A DNA stretch of 64,000 bases, taken from positions 333,338 to 397,337 of the forward strand of contig JAGOPY010000002.1 in NCBI GenBank assembly GCA_017991835.1. The letters are read 5' to 3'. Under the pieces are notes generated by a model. That model ran no database searches and was not told where the DNA came from. It worked only from the letters and a program-made list of their open reading frames with translations. This DNA is from Bacteroidales bacterium. Its GTDB lineage: Bacteria; Bacteroidota; Bacteroidia; Bacteroidales; JAGOPY01. Below are positions 9,509 through 17,160 of this stretch, one piece after another (position 1 is the stretch's first letter; each line of letters opens with the position of its first letter). A program made the position numbers and the translations under genes.

Positions 9509-9970
9509 TTAAGAAAGTTCAACAATATTGACCTCGTCGGTGTAATCTTTGCGCAGCGGATAGCCCTTCCAGTCATCGGGCATGAACATGCGGCGAAGGT
9601 TCGGGTGCCCTTTAAAGATGATCCCGAACAGGTCGAAAATCTCATTTTCGTGCAATTCGGCTCCGCTGAAAAGATCAGTAATACTATCGAAAACAGGATT
9701 TTCGCGATCCGGCGTGCCGGTTTTTACGACGACCTGGTGCTTCAATGTTGTCGATTCGAGGTGATAGATCACCATCAGTTTGCCTTGCACATCCGCACCG
9801 GTAATGCAGAAGAGATAATCGAACAGGGTTTCAGGATTTTCCTTCAGCGCTTTCAGAAGACCATGAAGTTTCGAGGGTTCCACTGTCGCTGAGAGGAATT
9901 GCTTGTTCTCTTCGAATGTGGCTTCCGGTATGTGCCTGGCCACAAATTCCTTGATATTTGTATTATCCAT
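9509..9970 (-). CDS. nuoC: NADH-quinone oxidoreductase subunit C (30 kDa-type)
   Basis: A 153-aa peripheral-arm subunit. The C-terminal signature is visible as ENEIFDLFGIIFKGHPNLRR, followed by DDWKGYPLRKDY (the ERE.wDlfGi.f.gHp.lrRil..dw.g.PlRKDyp family pattern). The start chosen is the ATG at 9968-9970 (MDNTNIKEF). The open frame runs 58 codons further but reads back over nuoB in another frame. Confidence 0.95.
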   Translation of the reverse strand: MDNTNIKEFVARHIPEATFEENKQFLSATVEPSKLHGLLKALKENPETLFDYLFCITGADVQGKLMVIYHLESTTLKHQVVVKTGTPDRENPVFDSITDLFSGAELHENEIFDLFGIIFKGHPNLRRMFMPDDWKGYPLRKDYTDEVNIVELS

Positions 9971-9992
9971 TTGAGGTAAGTTTAATGGATGA

Positions 9993-10565
9993 TCAGTAAA
10001 CTTTCGGAGGTTCGGGGTACTCTTCGGGGTCAACCGGTTCGATCCTGCCGGCAGCAATGTTTCCCTGCTGGATCTTTCGCTGGAGCTGCATGATTCCGTA
10101 AAGGAGAGCTTCGGGTCGGGGCGGGCAGCCGGGGATGTAAACATCCACCGGGATGACCTGGTCGGCTCCGCGGATCACCGAATAAGTATTGTAAAAGAAC
10201 GGCCCGCCCGAAATGGCGCATGCGCCCATGGCGATAACATACTTGGGCTCGGCCATCTGGTCGTACAACCGCTTCAGTACCGGCGCCATTTTATGCACGA
10301 TCGTGCCGGCGATGATAATCACGTCGGCCTGACGGGGGGTGGCACGGTAAACTTCTACTCCGAACCGGGCAAAATCGTGTCGCGATGCACCCGTGGCCAT
10401 CATCTCTATACCGCAGCAACTGGTGGCAAATGTCAGGGGCCACACCGAATTGGAACGGCCCCAGTTCACCAGGTTCTCAACAGTAGTCAGTACAATATTT
10501 GTTTTTTGACGATCTGTGTCGGGAGAGACGTGAAAATCAGTCTCTTTCATCGATTTTATTCCCAT
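9993..10565 (-). CDS. nuoB: NADH-quinone oxidoreductase subunit B ([4Fe-4S] N2)
   Basis: A 190-aa subunit that carries cluster N2, the last electron donor to quinone. The cysteine ligands are visible in [10 protein letters not shown] (tandem Cys), in [12 protein letters not shown] and in [14 protein letters not shown]. The first Met overlaps the nuoA stop by about 10 nt. A second in-frame Met (MKETDFHVS, start at 10550) is equally plausible and is preceded by GGGAA. Confidence 0.96.
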   Translation of the reverse strand: MGIKSMKETDFHVSPDTDRQKTNIVLTTVENLVNWGRSNSVWPLTFATSCCGIEMMATGASRHDFARFGVEVYRATPRQADVIIIAGTIVHKMAPVLKRLYDQMAEPKYVIAMGACAISGGPFFYNTYSVIRGADQVIPVDVYIPGCPPRPEALLYGIMQLQRKIQQGNIAAGRIEPVDPEEYPEPPKVY

Positions 10566-10906
10566 ACCAATGCTTTTTTATTCCATGCATATAAAAGACC
10601 AAGACCCAGGATGACCAGGAAAATTAAAATTTCAATAAAAGCGACCATTCCCAGTTCTTTCATGACAACTGCCCATGGAAACAGGAATACCGTTTCCACT
10701 TCGAAAATCAGGAAAAGGATGGCGAAAAGGTAGTACCCGATGTTGAACTGAAGCCAGGATAAACCCGTAGTCGGGATACCGCACTCATAGGGTTCTGCTT
10801 TCTGGGGATTGGTCGACCGGGGCGGGATGTAGGATGAAAAAAGCAATGCGATTCCCACCAGGAAGGCCCCGAGGATGAAAAACAGGATTAGAGATTCTGC
10901 GCTCAT
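10556..10906 (-). CDS. nuoA: NADH-quinone oxidoreductase subunit A
   Basis: A 116-aa, three-helix membrane subunit of complex I and the first gene of the operon. The family motif [13 protein letters not shown] (the KxxPYECG loop that lines the quinone channel entrance) is clear, as is the acidic [15 protein letters not shown] helix. Gene order A-B-C-D-H-I-J-K-L-M-N follows on the same strand. Confidence 0.96.
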   Translation of the reverse strand: MSAESLILFFILGAFLVGIALLFSSYIPPRSTNPQKAEPYECGIPTTGLSWLQFNIGYYLFAILFLIFEVETVFLFPWAVVMKELGMVAFIEILIFLVILGLGLLYAWNKKALVWE

Positions 10907-10940
10907 ACTTTGATTGTTTTAAACAACTCAAAAATTTCCG

Positions 10941-10948
10941 CAAATCTA
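10941..10948 (-). promoter_or_regulatory. Candidate -7 box for the nuo operon
   Basis: On the minus strand this reads TAGATTTG, matching the Bacteroidota -7 consensus TAnnTTTG. It lies about 35 nt upstream of the nuoA start, giving a short leader. No clear TTTG -33 element is seen at the usual distance; TTTTATG is nearby. The surrounding gap (10907-11096) is AT-rich and otherwise empty. Confidence 0.4.
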
Positions 10949-11096
10949 AAATCTTTTATTTTTAAATATTCATAAAACGATATATCTGATATGTTAATAA
11001 ACAGCGGATGATTAATACATCATCTTATATTATTGAATTACAATCATATACAATAATATAAATTGATTCTAAATTAAGTAATGTTAAAAACTTCCC

Positions 11097-11915
11097 TTAG
11101 AGGAGGGCTTTTTTTAAAGTGATGAGTTTTGTGAGGAGATTGTCAAGCAGGTCGAGTCTCAGCATATTTTCCCCGTCAGATTTAGCACATCCCGGATCCG
11201 GGTGCGTTTCCAGGAACAGTCCATCCACTCCGGCGGCAATACCGGCCTTGGCGAGTGTTTCGATGAATTGGGGCTGGCCGCCGGAGGTACCGGATGCACG
11301 GTTGGGTACCTGCAGGGAGTGGGTCACATCGAGCACAACCGGGACGCCGAAAGATTTCATTACAGGAATGGCCCTGAAATCCACAACCAGGTCCTGGTAA
11401 CCGAATGTGCTTCCCCGTTCGGTCAGGATAACATTCGGATTGCCCGATTGCTGCACCTTTTCGACAACGAATTTCATCATCTCCGGCGATACAAACTGTC
11501 CTTTTTTTACATTCACGAATTTCCCTGTTTTAGCTGCCGCGACAAGCAACTCCGTTTGCCGGCAAAGAAAGGCGGGGATCTGAAGCACATCGGCATAGGC
11601 CGCTGCCAGCACCGCTTCCTGTTCGTTGTGGATATCGGTCAGGACCGGGATGCCGAACTGCTCACCGACGTTCCGGATGATCCCGAGTGCTTTCTCATCT
11701 CCGATGCCGGTGAAAGAATCGAGCCTGGAACGGTTGGCTTTTTTGTAGGACGCCTTAAAGATATAAGGTATATTCAACCGGTCACATATTTTCAAAACCG
11801 CTTCAGCAATTTCAAACGGCATTTTTTCATCTTCCACCACACAAGGTCCGGCGATCAGAAAGAAATTCCCGGAAGAAGTGTGACTGATTTTGGTTAGTTT
11901 ATCGATCATTGACAT
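11097..11915 (-). CDS. kdsA: 3-deoxy-8-phosphooctulonate synthase (KDO-8-P synthase)
   Basis: Condenses phosphoenolpyruvate with arabinose-5-phosphate to KDO-8-phosphate for lipopolysaccharide core synthesis in the cytoplasm. Family motifs visible are LIAGPCVVED near the N-terminus, FKASYKKANRSRLDSFTG, LTDIHNEQEA, QIPAFLCRQTELL and DVTHSLQVPNRASGTSGG (family usually DaTHSvQ.PgG...SGG). The frame extends 11 codons upstream into an intergenic repeat, so the ATG at 11913-11915 (or the one at 11907-11909) is preferred. About 272 aa, normal for KdsA. It is isolated from other KDO genes and lies upstream of nuoA with a 190-nt gap. Confidence 0.95.
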   Translation of the reverse strand: MSMIDKLTKISHTSSGNFFLIAGPCVVEDEKMPFEIAEAVLKICDRLNIPYIFKASYKKANRSRLDSFTGIGDEKALGIIRNVGEQFGIPVLTDIHNEQEAVLAAAYADVLQIPAFLCRQTELLVAAAKTGKFVNVKKGQFVSPEMMKFVVEKVQQSGNPNVILTERGSTFGYQDLVVDFRAIPVMKSFGVPVVLDVTHSLQVPNRASGTSGGQPQFIETLAKAGIAAGVDGLFLETHPDPGCAKSDGENMLRLDLLDNLLTKLITLKKALL

Positions 11916-11917
11916 TA

Positions 11918-11996
11918 GAAATTTGAAATTTGAAACTTGGTCCGCCAACTGGCGGAATGAACCTGGAACCTGGAACCTGGAACCTGGAACCTGGAA
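11918..11996. repeat. Intergenic repeat cluster: AAATTTG run, TCCGCCA-type palindrome, AACCTGG x5
   Basis: Three repeat types follow each other between kdsA and rarA: AAATTTG-like tandem units (11918-11937), the perfect palindrome TCCGCCAACTGGCGGA core at 11941-11956 (arms TCCGCCA/TGGCGGA), and five tandem AACCTGG units at 11960-11994. The palindrome recurs at 31437-31452 and the heptad at 511-557. Confidence 0.8.
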
Positions 11997-13262
11997 CTAA
12001 TAATTGTATTTCTCCTTCCACCTGCTCCTGAGCCAGAGGCTGATCTCTTCTTCCCGCTTGTTTTTCCCGGGGGAGTAAAACTTTTTCCCTTTGATCTTTT
12101 CGGGCAGGAACTCCATCATAACGAAATTTCCCTCGTAGGAGTGTGCATATTTGTAATCTTTTGCGTAACCGATCTCTTTCATCAGCTTTGTCGGGGCATT
12201 CCGGATATGAAGCGGAACAGGCAGGTCGCCCGATCTTCTGACCTCTTCAAGTGCCTCTTCGATCGCCATGTAGGAGGCGTTGCTTTTTTGTGATGTGGCC
12301 AGGTATACCGCACATTCCGACAGGAGGATGCGGCTTTCGGGCATGCCGATCTTGTGCACTGCATCGAAACAGGCATTTGCCAGCAACAATGCGTTCGGAT
12401 TGGCAAGGCCGACGTCTTCACAGGCCAGGATCAGCATCCTTCGCGCAATGAACAGCGGATCTTCGCCGCCCTCGATCATCCGGGCCAGCCAGTAGACTGC
12501 CCCGTTCGGATCGCTGCCCCTTAGCGATTTGATAAAAGCCGAAATGACATCGTAATGCATCTCGCCTGACTTATCATAAATGGCCAGCTTCTCCTGGATA
12601 ATGCTTAAGGCTTTTTCATTAGTTATGAGGATGGTATCGCGGTTGATTTCCGTATTGACGATCAGTTCCAGCGCATTCAGCAGTTTTCGCGCATCCCCGC
12701 CCGAAATGCGCAGCAACGCCTCATCTTCCTCAATTTTTATCGGTTTTTTAATAGTTCCCTCCAGGTGCCTGGCGGCTGTTTCCAGCAATTTGACAAGTTC
12801 TTTCCGGTCGAGGGATTTCAGGATGTAAACCTGGCATCGGGAAAGGAGAGGGGAGATGACTTCAAAGGAAGGATTCTCGGTCGTGGCGCCGATCAGGGTA
12901 ATGGTGCCCCGCTCCACCGCGCCCAGCAGTGAATCCTGCTGTGATTTGCTGAAGCGGTGGATTTCGTCGATAAACAGGATTGCGCCGCCGCCGCCCTCCG
13001 TCGCCTGGTCGATTACGTTCCGGATGTCTTTCACCCCCGAATTGATGGCGCTAAGAATAAAAAACGGTTTGCTGAGTTGCTTTGCTATGATAAAGGCCAG
13101 CGTTGTCTTCCCGACTCCCGGCGGCCCCCAGAAGATCATCGAAGGCAGGTTGCCCGATTCGATCACCTTGCGCAGTATCGCATCCGGCCCGACCAGGTGC
13201 TCCTGGCCCAGGAAATCATCCAGGGTCCTGGGGCGAAGCTGTTCTGCTAAAGGCGCTGACAT
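11997..13262 (-). CDS. rarA: Replication-associated recombination protein A (AAA+ ATPase, MgsA/RarA)
   Basis: A 421-aa clamp-loader-like AAA+ ATPase that acts at stalled replication forks. It shows Walker A GPPGVGKT at residues 46-53, Walker B ILFIDEIHRF near 96-105, sensor region ATTENPSFEV, and the RarA-type C-terminal half (ARMIEGGEDPLFIARRMLI, ACEDVGLANP, YPHxY-like KYAHSYEGNFV). The length and the N-terminal PLAEQLRPRTLDDFLGQEH are typical. The stop codon abuts the heptad repeat cluster. Confidence 0.96.
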   Translation of the reverse strand: MSAPLAEQLRPRTLDDFLGQEHLVGPDAILRKVIESGNLPSMIFWGPPGVGKTTLAFIIAKQLSKPFFILSAINSGVKDIRNVIDQATEGGGGAILFIDEIHRFSKSQQDSLLGAVERGTITLIGATTENPSFEVISPLLSRCQVYILKSLDRKELVKLLETAARHLEGTIKKPIKIEEDEALLRISGGDARKLLNALELIVNTEINRDTILITNEKALSIIQEKLAIYDKSGEMHYDVISAFIKSLRGSDPNGAVYWLARMIEGGEDPLFIARRMLILACEDVGLANPNALLLANACFDAVHKIGMPESRILLSECAVYLATSQKSNASYMAIEEALEEVRRSGDLPVPLHIRNAPTKLMKEIGYAKDYKYAHSYEGNFVMMEFLPEKIKGKKFYSPGKNKREEEISLWLRSRWKEKYNY

Positions 13263-13264
13263 TT

Positions 13265-13340
13265 TAGTTCAAAGTTCAAAGTGCAAAGTTATCAATTTCG
13301 GAAGTGAGTGGTGAGGGTTGTAAGGGGGGTAAGGGGTGAG
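13265..13340. repeat. Intergenic short-period repeats (TTCAAAG and GTGAGGG/GTAAGGG-like)
   Basis: The gap between the dehydrogenase stop and rarA start is filled with TTCAAAG-like copies (13268-13289) and then a G-rich run of GTGAG/GTAAGGGG-like units (13304-13340). No gene or clear promoter is seen here. Confidence 0.6.
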
Positions 13341-13347
13341 ATGTATT

Positions 13348-14037
13348 CTATGACCGGTTGTATATTTTAACGACACTTTCGCGGATCATTTTGCCGGTTT
13401 CTGACAGAGAAAATGAGATGGCATCTGCGATCTTCTCCGCCGGTACCCACTTCGAAAAATCGGCCCCCGGCATCGCTTTCCGGTTAGCCTCCGTATCGAT
13501 AGTAGACGGGACGATTACTGTGGCGGTCACTCCTTTTTCTTTCCCTGCTGCATTGATGTGTTCGGCCAGTTTGAATACCAAAGCCTTGCTGAGGGAATAG
13601 GCGAAAAAGTCTTTCCCGGTCGCGGCATCCAGCCCGGGACGTGACCCTACCAGGATGAACTGCCCGCCGTTGCCCCGTTCCAGGAAATGCTTCAATAAGG
13701 GCCTGACCATGTTATAGGCGGTATAAAAATTCAGGTTGATCATTTTATCAAGATCCGCTTTGCCGGTATCAGTCAGCTTTCCCATGGCAAAGCCGCCGGC
13801 CAGGAGCACGGCTGCATCTATACCGGAATCATCTTTGAGCGCTGACCAGACAAAGTTCTCAGTCTTTTCCTCATCCATCAGATCCAGTTCCTTGATCACC
13901 AGGTTTTTATCGTGAGGTAATGTTCCTGCTGCTGATTTACCTGTTACAGCAATGATCCGGTTCCCGTCATCCAGCAGCCTGCTGACAACAGCCAGTCCCA
14001 GGTTTCCGTTTGCACCGGTGATTAGTATGGTTGGCAT
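13348..14037 (-). CDS. Short-chain dehydrogenase/reductase
   Basis: A 229-aa SDR-family oxidoreductase. Cofactor loop ITGANGNLG (TGxxxGxG type) begins at residue ~6. The catalytic triad is visible as ILVGSRPGLD (Ser) and FFAYSLSKALV (YxxxK). LLAGGFAMG corresponds to the structural NAG region. Substrate unknown; the fold is cytoplasmic and it probably uses NAD(P)H. It lies 85 nt upstream of rarA on the same strand, separated by repeats. Confidence 0.88.
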   Translation of the reverse strand: MPTILITGANGNLGLAVVSRLLDDGNRIIAVTGKSAAGTLPHDKNLVIKELDLMDEEKTENFVWSALKDDSGIDAAVLLAGGFAMGKLTDTGKADLDKMINLNFYTAYNMVRPLLKHFLERGNGGQFILVGSRPGLDAATGKDFFAYSLSKALVFKLAEHINAAGKEKGVTATVIVPSTIDTEANRKAMPGADFSKWVPAEKIADAISFSLSETGKMIRESVVKIYNRS

Positions 14038-14154
14038 ATCTCTTTGTTTTTTTTATCTGAGGAACAAATATATCAGTAATCTGTTCAGGATTCGTGAATG
14101 TTTCAAAATCCGGCATTCCTTTTTCTTTATTCCTCCGACTACTCCGGCTTTTTG

Positions 14155-14304
14155 GTGCTCCGACGACTGAAGCCGTCGGTTATTTGGTTAGGGGTTTTCG
14201 CCGTAGGCGATAAACTACTGTAGCTGGAGCAAAACGAAAAAGAAATATTTCCCTGTAGGGGATAAACAAAAAGCCAGAAGCAACGGCTTTAGACGTTGGA
14301 GCAC
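14155..14304. repeat. MITE-like element with 26-bp imperfect terminal inverted repeats
   Basis: The left arm 14155-14180 (starting GTGCTCCGACGACTGAAGCC) matches the reverse complement of 14279-14304 at about 21 of 26 positions. The interior holds further short inverted pieces, e.g. CGCCGTAGGCG and CCCTGTAGGGG, each followed by ATAAAC. No coding frame in it looks real. It fills the gap between the divergent dehydrogenase and DedA genes. Confidence 0.55.
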
Positions 14305-14377
14305 GAACCTGGTATTTTCTTCCGGCGAGCAAACCCGAAAGATGCTATTTTTGCCACGCAATCCTAAAATAAGAATC

Positions 14378-14995
14378 ATGTCAGAAATCTTTACCGATAT
14401 AACCACCTGGTACATGGACCATATCAATTACTGGACCATTACCCTGCTGATGGCTATTGAAAGCTCATTTATCCCGTTTCCGTCGGAGATCGTCGTCCCG
14501 CCGGCTGCATATAAAGCGGCCCAGGGGGAATTGAACCTGTTTCTGGTCATTTTCTTTTCCACCCTGGGAGCTATGATCGGGGCGCTGTTCAACTATTACC
14601 TTGCGCTTACAATAGGCAGGGCGGCAATATATTCCTTCGCCAAAACCCGCTTTGCCCGCATGATGCTGGTAGAGCCGAAATCGATACAAAAAGCCGAAGA
14701 CTATTTTGTTAAAAACGGAAAAATATCCACCCTGATCGGCCGTCTGATCCCCGCTGTACGCCAGCTTATTTCAATACCGGCCGGCCTGGCTAAAATGCCT
14801 CTTAAATATTTTCTTTTATACACATTCATCGGGGCGACCGGTTGGAATATCATCCTGGCGCTTTTAGGCTATTTCGCGCCAAAAGAGCTGTTTGAACTCT
14901 ATTACAAAGAGATCAGCTTTGTCATGATCGGGCTGGGAGTGCTTTTTGTGATGTATCTGGTTTATAAAGGATTCTTTCAGAAGAAAAGCGTGTAG
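14378..14995 (+). CDS. DedA-family membrane protein (SNARE-associated/VTT domain)
   Basis: About 205 aa with four to five hydrophobic segments. Signature regions: ESSFIPFPSEIVVPPAAY (the E..F.P.PSE..l..aG region), GALFNYYLALTIGR (G...gy..G...G) and FVKNGKISTLIGRLIPAVRQLISIPAGLAKM (F..hG....l.gRf.P..R....ipaG). DedA proteins are polyprenyl-phosphate or phospholipid flippase-like transporters of the inner membrane. The ATG at 14378 (MSEIFTD) is preferred over one 12 codons upstream, which lies next to the repeat element. Confidence 0.9.
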   Translation: MSEIFTDITTWYMDHINYWTITLLMAIESSFIPFPSEIVVPPAAYKAAQGELNLFLVIFFSTLGAMIGALFNYYLALTIGRAAIYSFAKTRFARMMLVEPKSIQKAEDYFVKNGKISTLIGRLIPAVRQLISIPAGLAKMPLKYFLLYTFIGATGWNIILALLGYFAPKELFELYYKEISFVMIGLGVLFVMYLVYKGFFQKKSV

Positions 14996-15001
14996 GGATA
15001 A

Positions 15002-15040
15002 TTTGAAAATTTGAAAATGCGAAAATGTGAAAATGTGATA
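15002..15040. repeat. TTTGAAAAT/TGTGAAAAT tandem repeat (period ~9)
   Basis: Four imperfect copies of a 9-nt unit such as TTTGAAAAT, TGCGAAAAT and TGTGAAAAT follow the DedA stop. The rest of the 220-nt gap is AT-rich and contains a promoter candidate. Confidence 0.65.
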
Positions 15041-15128
15041 TTATGAGGTATTTATAGGTGTGGTCAAATATTTTCAAAAAAAATCCTTGAATTGCATAAT
15101 TGAATTATCATTTCACATAATATTGTAT

Positions 15129-15136
15129 TAATTTTG
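15129..15136 (+). promoter_or_regulatory. Candidate -7 box for the PKD lipoprotein gene
   Basis: TAATTTTG matches TAnnTTTG and lies 83 nt upstream of the start codon. No clear -33 TTTG is seen. Confidence 0.35.
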
Positions 15137-15219
15137 GTATAAGTTAGAAAAAACTTTGTGATTTCGACCAAACATAATGAAATTCAATCCACTAATAATT
15201 AACACTAAATTTTACAAAA

Positions 15220-17022
15220 ATGGAAAAAACGATTAAATTATTGGGTGCCTTACTGGCATTCCTGGCGTTTACCACATTTATCGCTTGCGATAAGGAAGAA
15301 GAAGAACCGGATGTAATTGCCAGCTTTACGTTCCAGGTCGACCAGACTGACTTTATGAAAGTCCAGTTTACCAACCAGTCGACCAACTTCTCGGCATTGT
15401 CCTGGAACTTCGGCGATAACTCAGCCGTTTCTGCCGAAACCAACCCGGTACACATATTCCCGGATCTGGGCGACTTTGTTGTTACTTTGACGGCAACTTC
15501 GCTGAATGGTAAGGTAACCGATGTTTTCACCGCTACAGTCACCATCAGCGACCCCAATGCCGAACTGACCAAACTGGTCGGCGCCGAGTCGAAGACCTGG
15601 AAACTTCTGCGTGATGGCAGCACGGGCCGTTACCCGTTGCTCGTTTTCCCCTACAATGCTGAAGATCCTTTTACACCGACCACGATCTGGTGGGCTATGG
15701 GCCTGAACAACGACGAACTGGCCAACCGCCCCTGCCTCCTGAACGATGAGTGGACCTTCTACCGCGACGGTACGCTGGAATTCAACAATGGTGGCGATAC
15801 CTGGGCTGAAGGTGGTGTATTCAAAGCGCCTGATAACAAATGCATCGACGATACCGAAGCCTGGATCGGTGTCAATGATGAAGATATCTCTGCCTGGGGC
15901 AGTGGTACACACGCTTTCGAACTTATCGCCGGAACCCCGCAGAAACTGAAAGCAATCGGCAACGGCGCTCATATCGGGTTCTTCAAATCAGCTACCGAAT
16001 ATGAGGTGATGAAACTCAACCCTATGGTTCAGGACGAAGTGACATACGATGTCGTTAAACTGACCGATGGCACAACCGACACCCTGATCGTGCAGTGCAA
16101 CTACTACTTCGAAGTAGGAGATGCCGCTTTCGGTGGCTCCTGGAGATATACCCTGGTTCATTATGACGATCCGAACGATGAGCCTCCGATCCCGACCAAC
16201 AACCCTAACCCGAACTTCAGCTATGTGGTGGATGGCCTGACAGTTACCCTGACCAATAACTCATTGTACTGCGATTCGTATTTATGGGATTTCGGCGATG
16301 GTGGAACTTCCACTGAAGCCGCTCCGACCCATACCTACGCTGCGGAAGGTATTTATGTGATTACGCTGACCGGAACCAATGCCAATGGAACCGCTTCGAT
16401 AACATCCGAAGTGTGGATTTCCGCAACAGTTCTCACCGAAGAAATTCTCAAAGGCGGCGGCACCCCATGGAAAGTGAAAGTCGGTGAAAAGACTGTATTT
16501 GTCGGTAGTGGCCTCGGCCAGAGCAACTGGTGGGCGGTACCGGCAGCTGACCTGCAGGAAGGCGGCGGCTGGGCTTGTATGACCGACGATGAATTTACAT
16601 TCTTAGACGGTGGTGTATTCACGTATGACGGTAAAGGCGTTGTCCGTAACGACGGATACCTGGCAGAAGGTCAGGGATGTATCGAGGAATCGGCCGTTAC
16701 CGGTAATGGTGTCGCTTTCCTCTCCTGCACCGACCACTCCTATGTATTTACTCCCGCTACAGGTACCACCCGGCCTATTATTGACCTGACCAATGGTACC
16801 GACAGGGCTGCTTTCATCGGATTCTACAAAGGATACTACGGCGGTGAAAACGGCGCTGCCCCGGGTGCCGAACAACCTCTGCCGAATGGTGGCCTGACGA
16901 CCAATAAGTATGAAATCATGGGATATGTCAACGACGGAACTAAAGAATATATTCTGGTTTCTGTCGACATCACCGCTGATCACAACGGCACCGCTGCCTG
17001 GTCAGTGATCCTCGAACGTTAG
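15220..17022 (+). CDS. PKD-domain surface lipoprotein of the PUL (likely glycan-binding)
   Basis: A 600-aa lipoprotein: signal peptide then lipobox FIAC with Cys23, followed by acidic DKEEEE, the type of tail that exports lipoproteins to the cell surface in Bacteroidota. Two PKD domains are visible (about 33-111, with SWNFGDNSAVS; and about 327-405, with YLWDFGDGGTST). Each is followed by a similar block (TWKLLRDG...WWAMG...DEWTFYRDGTLEF and PWKVKVGE...WWAVP...DEFTFLDGGVFTY), so the protein is an internal duplication. It sits just upstream of SusC/SusD and is best read as a surface glycan-binding protein rather than an enzyme. A strong terminator separates it from susC. Confidence 0.8.
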   Translation: MEKTIKLLGALLAFLAFTTFIACDKEEEEPDVIASFTFQVDQTDFMKVQFTNQSTNFSALSWNFGDNSAVSAETNPVHIFPDLGDFVVTLTATSLNGKVTDVFTATVTISDPNAELTKLVGAESKTWKLLRDGSTGRYPLLVFPYNAEDPFTPTTIWWAMGLNNDELANRPCLLNDEWTFYRDGTLEFNNGGDTWAEGGVFKAPDNKCIDDTEAWIGVNDEDISAWGSGTHAFELIAGTPQKLKAIGNGAHIGFFKSATEYEVMKLNPMVQDEVTYDVVKLTDGTTDTLIVQCNYYFEVGDAAFGGSWRYTLVHYDDPNDEPPIPTNNPNPNFSYVVDGLTVTLTNNSLYCDSYLWDFGDGGTSTEAAPTHTYAAEGIYVITLTGTNANGTASITSEVWISATVLTEEILKGGGTPWKVKVGEKTVFVGSGLGQSNWWAVPAADLQEGGGWACMTDDEFTFLDGGVFTYDGKGVVRNDGYLAEGQGCIEESAVTGNGVAFLSCTDHSYVFTPATGTTRPIIDLTNGTDRAAFIGFYKGYYGGENGAAPGAEQPLPNGGLTTNKYEIMGYVNDGTKEYILVSVDITADHNGTAAWSVILER

Positions 17023-17046
17023 AGAATTTATTTTTGGAATTCTTTT

Positions 17047-17083
17047 CAGGAGCGGGCAGTTATGTCCCGCTCCTGTTTTTTTT
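17047..17083 (+). terminator. Rho-independent terminator
   Basis: A perfect 10-bp stem CAGGAGCGGG / CCCGCTCCTG (17047-17056 and 17066-17075) with a 9-nt loop is followed by eight T residues. It should end transcripts of the PKD lipoprotein gene before susC. Confidence 0.93.
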
Positions 17084-17160
17084 ATATTTTTATCTTTTAA
17101 CAAATCTATTTTAAACATCTTGATATTCAGGATTATAAGAAAATATCTAATAAGCTTAGT

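Noticed and set aside
9499..9645. N-terminal extension of nuoD
   Set aside because: Overlaps nuoC and lacks NuoD similarity; a proper ATG follows.
10907..11096. tRNA or small RNA gene
   Set aside because: AT-rich sequence with no cloverleaf; same conclusion for the other gaps.
14215..14427. 70-codon minus frame
   Set aside because: Lies across the MITE-like repeat and the DedA start; no protein features.
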